This document shows positions 1-5,448 of a stretch of 8,497 nt of DNA, piece by piece. Numbering within the stretch: position 1 is the first letter of the stretch; each line of letters begins with the position of its first letter. A model generated the notes under the pieces. It saw only the letters and a program-made list of their open reading frames with translations. It did not search any database and was not told the origin of the DNA. Location: NCBI GenBank assembly GCA_026785815.1, contig JAJAZH010000102.1, positions 1 to 8,497 of the forward strand, in the 5' to 3' direction. The DNA is from Ramlibacter sp. Lineage in GTDB: Bacteria > Pseudomonadota > Gammaproteobacteria > Burkholderiales > Burkholderiaceae_C. The translations under genes and the position numbers were made by a program.

Positions 1-37
1 CATCCGCACCGGCGAAACGGGCAAGGAAGCTCTTTAA
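1..37 (+). CDS. glnK: PII nitrogen regulatory protein GlnK/GlnB, C-terminal end only
   Basis: The window opens inside a reading frame whose last eleven residues are IRTGETGKEAL, followed by TAA at 35-37. This matches the extreme C-terminus of PII signal-transduction proteins, whose last beta strand and tail read like RIRTGE...AAL. PII proteins sense 2-oxoglutarate, ATP/ADP and, through uridylylation, glutamine. GlnK docks on the cytoplasmic face of the AmtB trimer to block ammonium uptake. The next gene is amtB, only 27 bases downstream, so this is the usual glnK-amtB operon and GlnK is a better guess than GlnB. Only the tail is visible, so the T-loop and the uridylylated tyrosine cannot be checked. 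Confidence 0.8.
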   Translation, partial: IRTGETGKEAL

Positions 38-64
38 CTCACCCCCACCAGAAAGATACGAGCC

Positions 65-1603
65 ATGAGAAAGCTACTTGCCAGCCTGGGCCTCGGCCTG
101 GGCATTCTGATCGCGGGTGCCACGGCGCAGGCGCAGACGCCCGCTGCCGATGCGGCATCCGCGCCCGCCGCTGCTGCTGCGGTGACCGCGCCGGCTGCAA
201 CCGCGACGCCTGCGCCTGCTGCTGCTGCTGCTCCCGCCGCAGCGGTTGCAGCGCCTGCTGCTTCAGCCCCCGCCGCTGCAGCTGCGGCCGCCGTCCCCAA
301 CAAGGGTGACACGGCCTGGATGACGGTCGCCACGGTGCTGGTGCTGCTGATGACCCTGCCAGGCCTGGCGCTGTTCTACGGCGGCCTGGTCCGCAGCAAG
401 AACATGCTGTCGGTGCTGATGCAGGTGTTCGTGGTCAGCGCGCTGATTTACGTGCTGTGGGTGCTCTACGGCTACAGCGTGGCCTTCACCGCCGGCAACC
501 CGTTCATGGGCAGTCTCGACAAGATCTTCCTCAAGGGGATCACGCCGGACTCCATCGCAGCCACCTTCAGCAAGGGAGTCGTGATCCCCGAGCTGACCTT
601 CGTTGCCTTCCAGGCCACCTTCGCCGCCATCACCTGCGCTCTGATCGTCGGCGCCTTTGCCGAGCGCATGAAGTTCTCGGCGGTGCTGCTGTTCGTCGCC
701 ATCTGGTTCACCTTCAGCTACCTGCCGATCGCCCACATGGTCTGGTACTGGGACGGCCCGGACGCGATCACCGACCAGGCATCGCTGGACAAGGTCACTG
801 CCGCGGCCGGCTGGCTCTGGGCCAAGGGCGCGCTGGACTTCGCCGGCGGCACCGTGGTGCACATCAACGCCGGTGTTGCCGGCCTGGTGGGTGCGTTCGT
901 GCTGGGCAAGCGAGTCGGCTACGGCAAGGAATCGCTGACGCCGCACAGCCTGACGTTGACCATGGTCGGCGCCTCGCTGCTGTGGGTGGGCTGGTTCGGC
1001 TTCAACGCCGGCTCCAACCTGGAAGCCAACGGCGTCACCGCCCTGGCCTTCGTCAACACCCTGGTTGCCACCGCTGCCGCCACGCTGGCCTGGATCGCCG
1101 GCGAGACGCTGTCCAAGGGCAAGGCCTCGATGTTGGGCGCTGCTTCCGGAGCCGTCGCTGGCCTGGTGGCGATCACCCCGGCCTGCGGCTTCGTCGGCCC
1201 GATGGGCGCGATCGTGATCGGCCTGCTGGCCGGCCTGATCTGCCTGTGGGGTGTCAACGGCCTCAAGCGCATGCTCGGAGCGGACGACTCGCTGGACGTG
1301 TTCGGCGTCCACGGTGTCGGCGGCATCCTGGGCGCGCTGCTGACCGGCGTGTTCGCATCGCCGACCCTCGGCGGCACCGGCATCTACGACTACGTGGCCA
1401 ACAAGGTGAACCCGGTCTACTCCATCGGCGGCCAGGTCTGGATCCAGTTCCAGGCCGTGCTGACGACCATCGTCTGGTCCGCCGTGGTGGCTTTCATCGC
1501 TTACAAGATCGTCGACCTGGTGATCGGCCTGCGCGTCTCCGAAGAGGAAGAGCGCGAGGGCCTGGACATCAGCTCGCACGGCGAAACGGCGTACAACCGC
1601 TGA
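65..1603 (+). CDS. amtB: Ammonium transporter AmtB
   Basis: Encodes a 512-residue Amt/Mep/Rh-family inner-membrane channel that conducts ammonium/ammonia and is normally gated by GlnK. Residues 1-23 are a signal peptide (ends AQA). Residues 25-78 are a low-complexity Ala/Pro lead (35 of 54 are Ala). The transporter core starts near residue 80. Visible family features are FYGGLVRSKN near 104-113, the gate phenylalanines F182/F186 in FQATFAAIT, the signature DFAGGTVVHINAG with D258 and the first pore histidine H266, and VFGVHGVGG with the second pore histidine H416. Their 150-residue spacing equals that of H168/H318 in E. coli AmtB. The cytoplasmic tail ends EREGLDISSHGETAYNR, the conserved GlnK-binding end, so the gene is complete. 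A weak GAAAG at 51-55 may be the ribosome site. It is cotranscribed with glnK and closed by the terminator at 1678-1712. Confidence 0.97.
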   Translation: MRKLLASLGLGLGILIAGATAQAQTPAADAASAPAAAAAVTAPAATATPAPAAAAAPAAAVAAPAASAPAAAAAAAVPNKGDTAWMTVATVLVLLMTLPGLALFYGGLVRSKNMLSVLMQVFVVSALIYVLWVLYGYSVAFTAGNPFMGSLDKIFLKGITPDSIAATFSKGVVIPELTFVAFQATFAAITCALIVGAFAERMKFSAVLLFVAIWFTFSYLPIAHMVWYWDGPDAITDQASLDKVTAAAGWLWAKGALDFAGGTVVHINAGVAGLVGAFVLGKRVGYGKESLTPHSLTLTMVGASLLWVGWFGFNAGSNLEANGVTALAFVNTLVATAAATLAWIAGETLSKGKASMLGAASGAVAGLVAITPACGFVGPMGAIVIGLLAGLICLWGVNGLKRMLGADDSLDVFGVHGVGGILGALLTGVFASPTLGGTGIYDYVANKVNPVYSIGGQVWIQFQAVLTTIVWSAVVAFIAYKIVDLVIGLRVSEEEEREGLDISSHGETAYNR

Positions 1604-1616
1604 ACAGAGAGCACAT

Positions 1617-1643
1617 GCTGCGGCGCCGCAAGGCGGCCGCAGC
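1617..1643 (+). other. GC-rich hairpin just after amtB
   Basis: GCTGCGGC at 1617-1624 pairs perfectly with GCCGCAGC at 1636-1643 across an 11-base loop, starting 13 bases after the amtB stop. No T run follows, so it is not itself a terminator. It could stabilise the 3' end of the glnK-amtB message. The pairing is seen directly; the role is inferred. Confidence 0.45.
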
Positions 1644-1677
1644 CCCTGGGCAATTGCAAGTCTCCTTTGGATGTTCC

Positions 1678-1712
1678 AGCCCGCAGCGCGCAAGCCCTGC
1701 GGGCTTTTTTTT
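1678..1712 (+). terminator. Rho-independent terminator of glnK-amtB
   Basis: AGCCCGCAG at 1678-1686 pairs perfectly over 9 bp with CTGCGGGCT at 1697-1705, across a 10-base loop. The right arm runs straight into eight T residues at 1705-1712. This is a textbook intrinsic terminator placed 74 bases after the amtB stop. It separates the nitrogen operon from the sugar genes downstream. Confidence 0.92.
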
Positions 1713-1713
1713 G

Positions 1714-1854
1714 CCCCGTCATTCCGGGCAGGTGACGCTACGGGGTCATCCTCGCGGAGCCGGGAACCCAGAGCGTCCGTATGCATTGGTTTCAATGCCC
1801 TGGGTCCCCGCCCCCCGCCAACGCGGGGGCAGGCTTCGCGGGCACGACATGTCG
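1714..1854. repeat. Intergenic dyad-rich repeat element (REP/MITE-like)
   Basis: About 140 bases made almost entirely of inverted repeats. CCCCGT (1714-1719) faces ACGGGG (1740-1745). GGGAACCCAG (1762-1771) faces CTGGGTCCCC (1800-1809) with one mismatch. Nested inside is GCATTG (1783-1788) with CAATGC (1793-1798) around a GTTT loop. CCCCCGC (1812-1818) faces GCGGGGG (1823-1829) around CAAC. GTCATTCC and GTCATCC occur near the left side. The layout resembles the non-coding dispersed repeats of the form GTCATTCCCGCG...CGCGGGGATGACG that are common between genes in Xanthomonadaceae and some Burkholderiales. Membership of a named family and copy number cannot be judged from one copy. No open frame with coding character is present. 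Confidence 0.55.
1845..1854. promoter_or_regulatory. 10-bp palindrome upstream of the mutarotase gene
   Basis: CGACATGTCG is a perfect palindrome ending 30 bases before the start of the epimerase gene, where an operator would be expected. A loose -10-like CACAAT follows at 1861-1866, but no matching -35 box is evident. It could equally be the right edge of the neighbouring repeat element, so the regulatory role is only a suggestion. Confidence 0.2.
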
Positions 1855-1884
1855 CGCGGGCACAATGGTGCAGGAGGCATTGCG

Positions 1885-2736
1885 ATGATTCGACTGGAAT
1901 CCCACGGCCTGGTCTGCGAGATCGAACCCCAGCTCGGGGGCTGCATCGCCGGCCTGTGGCTTGACGGCGTGCCGGTGCTGCGCTCCACGCGCGAGCCGCT
2001 GACCTCGGCCCGGCAGTCGGGCAGCTATCCGCTGGTGCCGTTCTCCAACCGCCTCGCCCGCGCCACGCTGCGGTGGAATGGCACGGACCATCCGCTTGTG
2101 ACCAACAACGCGCCCGAGCCGCACGCCATTCACGGCGTCGGCTGGCAGCGTCCATGGAGCGTGCTGGACAGCGACGGCAGTTTTGCGATGCTGGCTTATG
2201 AGCACCCCGCCGACGCGTCCTGGCCGTTCGCGTTCGACACTTCGCAGACGCTGCGGCTGCGGGGCAACTCGCTCGAGCTGACGCTGGCGCTCACCAACCA
2301 GTCGTCGGCGCCGGCGCCGGTGGGTCTGGGCTGGCACCCGTTCTTTGTCAAGCGGCCCAACAGCCGGATCGCGTTCGAAGCCACCGGCCGCTGGGACATG
2401 GGGCCGGACCAGCTGCCAACGGTGCGCCGGCCGGCCAGGGGAATCGATGCCGACTGCGCCTCGCTCGATGTCGACCATTGCTTCGACGGCTGGACCGGCG
2501 TCGTCACCCTGCGCGATGAGGTGCTGCACATCTGCGTCCGCTCGGACCTGCGCCGGCTGGTGGTGTTCACCCACGCCAGCCGCGACACCATCGCGATCGA
2601 GCCGGTCAGCCATGTCAACAACGCGATCAACCTGGTCGCTGCCGGCGCTGACGCCGCCGATCTCGGCCTGCACACGTTGCAGCCGGGCGAAACCCTGGCG
2701 GCGCAGATGAGCATCGAAGTGGAGGCGGCGAGATGA
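1885..2736 (+). CDS. Aldose 1-epimerase (mutarotase) family protein
   Basis: Encodes 283 residues, a cytoplasmic beta-sandwich enzyme of the galactose-mutarotase superfamily that interconverts alpha and beta anomers of free sugars. An ideal ribosome site, AGGAGG at 1872-1877, sits 7 bases before the chosen ATG. The same frame is open far upstream, but only as a shadow of amtB. Family motifs seen in order are PLVPFSNRL (49-57), HAIHGVGW (80-87), GLGWHPFF (147-154) with candidate catalytic acid H151, DHCFDGW (197-203) with D197, and IEPVSH (238-243) with the candidate catalytic base E239. Both catalytic residues of the family therefore appear intact. The length is slightly shorter than GalM proper (about 340) and typical of the broader COG2017 group, so the exact sugar is unknown. 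Its stop overlaps the start of the lactonase gene, implying translational coupling and a shared pathway. Confidence 0.92.
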   Translation: MIRLESHGLVCEIEPQLGGCIAGLWLDGVPVLRSTREPLTSARQSGSYPLVPFSNRLARATLRWNGTDHPLVTNNAPEPHAIHGVGWQRPWSVLDSDGSFAMLAYEHPADASWPFAFDTSQTLRLRGNSLELTLALTNQSSAPAPVGLGWHPFFVKRPNSRIAFEATGRWDMGPDQLPTVRRPARGIDADCASLDVDHCFDGWTGVVTLRDEVLHICVRSDLRRLVVFTHASRDTIAIEPVSHVNNAINLVAAGADAADLGLHTLQPGETLAAQMSIEVEAAR

Positions 2737-3671
2737 GTGCGGATCGATGGCAGGTGGCAGTCACGCAACCCGACCGCCTCGGCGAGTCGCCGTTCTGGCA
2801 TCCGCTCGAGCGAATGCTGTACTGGGTCGACATCCCGGCGATGCAGCTGCGGCGCTGCGATGTCATGGCACAGGGCGCGGTGGAAAGCTGGGCAATGCCA
2901 AGCGAGCCGGGCTGCATCGCGCCGGCCGAAAGCGGAGGGCTGGTGATCGCGCTGCGCGACGGCATCTACCGCACGCGGAGCTGGCGCGGCGAGTTGGTGC
3001 GCGTTGCGGGTTTCGAGTTCGACCCGCGCACCACGCGCTTCAACGACGGCAAGGCCGACCCGCTGGGCCGCATGTGGGCCGGCACCATGTACGAGCCGAA
3101 GGACGCGCCGAATGCAAAGCTGTACAGCGTCGATTGCCGGCCGGACAACGGCAACGGCGGCCAACCGGTGATCGAGCAGAAGGCACAGGGCGCAACCACC
3201 GCCAACGGCCTGGCCTGGTCGCCAGACGGCAAGACGGTTTACTGGAGCGACACGCCCAGCCACGCCATTCGCGCGTGGGACTGGGACGCGGACAGCAACG
3301 CGATGCGCAACGAGCGTGTGTTCAAGCAGTTTCCGCCAAAGCCAGACGGATGGCAGCCGGGTGACAGCGGCTACGGCGGCCGGCCCGATGGCGCTTCGGT
3401 CGATTCGCAGGGGAATTACTGGTGCGCGATGTATGAAGGGGGGCGGGTGCTGCAGATCTCGCCGGTTGGCGAGGTCTTGCAGGACATTCCTGTGCCGGCG
3501 ATGTGCCCGACCATGCCCTGCTTCGGCGGGCCGGACCGCAAGACGCTGTTTGTGACGACGGCGCAGGACAAGCGGCTCAAGAAGGAACTGGAGAAGTTTC
3601 CGGACTCGGGGTGCATGTTCTCGATGACGGTCGAGGTGGCGGGACTACCGGTGAATTTTTTCGACGACTGA
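2733..3671 (+). CDS. SMP-30/gluconolactonase family lactonase
   Basis: Encodes 312 residues of a six-bladed beta-propeller (SMP-30/gluconolactonase/LRE family) that hydrolyses sugar lactones using one divalent metal. The start ATG overlaps the epimerase stop (ATGA), with GGAGG at 2721-2725 as ribosome site. The metal ligands expected from human SMP-30 (E18, N154, D204) have clear counterparts: E18 in LGESPFW, N158 in TTANGLAWSPDG and D219 in GRPDGASVD. The substrate-contacting Arg and Asn correspond to R102 and N104 in TRFNDGKADPLGRMWAGTM. No signal peptide is seen, so it is cytoplasmic. Bacterial relatives act on glucono-, arabino-, galactono- or xylonolactone, and the sequence alone does not separate these. 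Pairing with a mutarotase suggests an oxidative (dehydrogenase-lactonase-dehydratase) sugar route whose dehydrogenase lies elsewhere. No convincing terminator follows. Confidence 0.93.
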   Translation: MSADRWQVAVTQPDRLGESPFWHPLERMLYWVDIPAMQLRRCDVMAQGAVESWAMPSEPGCIAPAESGGLVIALRDGIYRTRSWRGELVRVAGFEFDPRTTRFNDGKADPLGRMWAGTMYEPKDAPNAKLYSVDCRPDNGNGGQPVIEQKAQGATTANGLAWSPDGKTVYWSDTPSHAIRAWDWDADSNAMRNERVFKQFPPKPDGWQPGDSGYGGRPDGASVDSQGNYWCAMYEGGRVLQISPVGEVLQDIPVPAMCPTMPCFGGPDRKTLFVTTAQDKRLKKELEKFPDSGCMFSMTVEVAGLPVNFFDD

Positions 3672-3742
3672 TACAGAGGCGTTTGCTCCGGTGGCGAGAA
3701 GCCGGCCTTTTGATCCGCTGGCTATCGGGGGCAATGTGGGGT

Positions 3743-4220
3743 CTATCCGCACTTGTTTGGAAAGTAATGGCCGGCCACGTAAAACGCTATGCCATTGAGT
3801 GCAGAGACGCCGGCCAGCCGGAATCTCCATTTCATTCGGTGTAACTTCACATCCCGGATGTCAATGAGCTTCAAGTGCTCGAAGGCCAGTTCTCGCCCGA
3901 TCAAGTCCGGTGTGTCGGGGAGATTCGTCAAATGCTGCACTGGATCGACCTTCAAAGGTCAGCGCGGCCCACGCCGGAATACCTTTATTCTCGTCATATC
4001 CGGCGTCTTCGCCTCTGAGAATCTCGTCGATCCGAGGGAGGTTATCAGTGAACGCGTATGGCCAGTGGCTGGCTTCCAAGATGGGTTGTGTTCCATCACA
4101 ACCTTGATATCCGGCCCACAACCGACAGCCCGCCCGCTCCACAGGAACGCGTATCGTTGCCAGTACGCAAGCGGGTGGCGCTCACTCCGTTGAGCGCGAA
4201 TTTGGATCTGGATCTTCTAG
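3743..4220 (-). pseudogene. Possible broken reverse-strand gene, family not recognised
   Basis: Three minus-strand frames read protein-like in succession. The region around 4220 to 4070 contains RHPLAYWQRYAFLWSG and GPDIKVVMEHNP in one frame. About 4080 to 3960 contains NLPRIDEILRGEDAGYDENK in a second. From 3955 to 3743 a third frame gives 70 codons including DLIGRELAFEHLKLIDIRD and ends at TAG after FPNKCG. The last piece has G/C-rich third and poorer second codon positions, as real genes here do. Joining them needs about two frameshifts, and an in-frame TAG precedes the first. The overlapping plus-strand frame at 3789-4193 is rich in Ser, Arg and Cys, as antisense shadows usually are. I recognise no domain. 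It could be the remnant of an accessory gene, or chance open frames. Confidence 0.27.
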
Positions 4221-4262
4221 GTCATCAGATCTTGATGTGACGCCTCCACAGCTGGCTCAAGG

Positions 4263-4287
4263 GAGTGCTGAAATCCCATCAGCACTC
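4263..4287. promoter_or_regulatory. Perfect 9-bp inverted repeat upstream of glcE
   Basis: GAGTGCTGA at 4263-4271 and TCAGCACTC at 4279-4287 are exact reverse complements separated by 7 bases, about 64 bases before the preferred glcE start. No T run follows, so it is not a terminator. The size and place suit an operator for a dimeric regulator or a 5' leader stem. glc operons are commonly controlled by a GntR-type regulator (GlcC in E. coli), but I cannot assign this site to one. Confidence 0.4.
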
Positions 4288-4350
4288 GCGTTCAGAAACT
4301 TCAACGTCGCCGACAGTTGCCGAGGTCTCTCCGGCCTTACCATCGCTGCC

Positions 4351-5445
4351 ATGCCTCCCGCCGTCGACACCCTGATCGAACGCATCCGCGCTGCCGCGTC
4401 CAGCGGCACGCCGCTGCGCATTCGTGGCGGCGGCACCAAGGATTTTTACGGCGAGCCAACGGCGGGCGACGTGCTCGACACCCGCTCGCTGACCGGCGTC
4501 ACCAGTTACGAGCCGAGCGAACTGGTGGTGACGGCGCGGGCCGGCACACCGCTTCTGGAGCTGGAACGCTTGCTGGCCCAACACGGCCAATGCCTCCCCT
4601 TCGAGCCCCCGCACTTCGGCCCCGGCGCCACGGTCGGGGGCATGGTCGCTGCCGGTTTGTCGGGCCCGGCCCGCGCGAGTGTCGGCTCGGTGCGCGATTT
4701 CGTGCTCGGTGTGACGCTGCTCAACGGCCGGGGCGAACTGCTGACCTTCGGCGGGCAGGTGATGAAGAACGTGGCCGGCTATGACGTGTCGCGGCTGATT
4801 GCCGGTTCGCTCGGGACATTGGGGCTGATCGTCGAGGTCAGCCTCAAGGTGCTGCCACGGTTTCCCGCCGAAGCGACGTTGAAGTTCGAGCTGTCCCAGG
4901 CGCAGGCCTTGCGCCAGTTGAACCTCTGGGGCGGTCAGCCACTGCCGCTCAACGCCAGTTGCTGGGTCGAGGATGCCGGAGTCGGCACGCTGTTCCTGCG
5001 GCTGCGTGGTGCGGTGGCCGCGGTCGAGGCGGCCTGCAACAGGCTTGGGGGCGAGCGCCAGGACAATGCCCGAACCGGACTCGACTGGAATCTGTGCCGC
5101 GAGCAACAACTGCCGTGGTTTGCCGAACGCGGTGAGCGCGATCTTTGGCGCTTGTCCGTCCCGCAGACCGCACCGGAACTCGACCTGCCCGAGCCGCCGT
5201 TGGTCGAATGGCACGGCGGCCAGCGCTGGGTCCGCGCCGAGCCCGGGCGCGGCGAGCAGCTGCGGCGCGCAGCCCAGGCCTGCGGTGGGCATGCGACCCT
5301 GTTCATCGCGGCCAGGCCGCAGGAGCCGACGCTCTCGCGCTTTGCTCCGCTGGATCCGGTCTTGCTTCGGATCCAGCAGCAATTGAAACAGCAGTTCGAT
5401 CCGGCAGCCCTCTTTAATCGCGGTCGACTGTTACCGCAACCCTGA
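4351..5445 (+). CDS. glcE: Glycolate oxidase FAD-binding subunit GlcE
   Basis: Encodes 364 residues from ATG 4351 (E. coli GlcE is about 350). It is a subunit of the membrane-associated glycolate oxidase GlcDEF, which oxidises glycolate to glyoxylate. The PCMH-type FAD domain is clear: LRIRGGGTKDFYG at 22-34, then GPGATVGGMVAAGLSGPARA at 90-109 and SVRDFVLGV after it, then the GGQVMKNVAGYDVSRLIAGS block from 134 and GTLGLIVEVSLKVLP. The C-terminal DPAALFNRGRL (350-360) is the usual FAD-linked oxidase ending. The frame stays open to a GTG at 4237, but that extension is not family-like, lies in the low-G+C interval and contains the 9-bp dyad, so 4351 is preferred. No strong ribosome site precedes it. 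glcF follows after 3 bases. The larger FAD subunit gene glcD is not beside it, which is unusual. Confidence 0.93.
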   Translation: MPPAVDTLIERIRAAASSGTPLRIRGGGTKDFYGEPTAGDVLDTRSLTGVTSYEPSELVVTARAGTPLLELERLLAQHGQCLPFEPPHFGPGATVGGMVAAGLSGPARASVGSVRDFVLGVTLLNGRGELLTFGGQVMKNVAGYDVSRLIAGSLGTLGLIVEVSLKVLPRFPAEATLKFELSQAQALRQLNLWGGQPLPLNASCWVEDAGVGTLFLRLRGAVAAVEAACNRLGGERQDNARTGLDWNLCREQQLPWFAERGERDLWRLSVPQTAPELDLPEPPLVEWHGGQRWVRAEPGRGEQLRRAAQACGGHATLFIAARPQEPTLSRFAPLDPVLLRIQQQLKQQFDPAALFNRGRLLPQP

Positions 5446-5448
5446 GCC

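Larger units (their letters stand above)
3672..4350. other. Low-G+C gene-poor interval between the sugar operon and glcEF
   Basis: Nearly 680 bases without a recognisable intact gene. By hand count, 3781-4080 is about 55% G+C, against about 68% in a sampled line of glcE. Open frames here are short on both strands. The most protein-like readings are on the minus strand, in three different frames (described separately). A perfect 10-bp palindrome, TGGCCGGCCA, lies at 3768-3777. A 9-bp dyad lies at 4263-4287. I see no tRNA, transposase, direct terminal repeats or CRISPR structure. The lower G+C and the absence of a glcD partner suggest an acquired or decayed segment; that reading is inference. 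Confidence 0.5.

Noticed and set aside
215..235. CTG/GCT triplet run as a phase-variable switch
   Set aside because: Gain or loss of triplets keeps the frame, so it cannot switch AmtB off; at most it changes the linker length.
457..1884. Open plus frame extending the mutarotase gene far upstream through amtB
   Set aside because: It is an Arg/Gly/His-rich shadow of amtB. The ideal AGGAGG site and family-like sequence both begin at 1885.
263..2155. 630-codon minus-strand open frame opposite amtB
   Set aside because: His/Gln/Arg/Asp-rich antisense of amtB with no recognisable domain. amtB itself is unambiguous.
3691..3711. Possible terminator after the lactonase gene
   Set aside because: Only about four pairs, one a wobble (TGGC / GCCG), before TTTT; too weak to call.
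4317..4343. TTGCCG / TACCAT as a glcE promoter
   Set aside because: Poor matches with a 15-base spacer, and any start site would fall almost on the ATG.
4237..4350. Upstream GTG start for glcE
   Set aside because: The 38 extra residues do not look like GlcE, have lower-G+C composition and overlap the 9-bp dyad. The family-like N-terminus begins at 4351.
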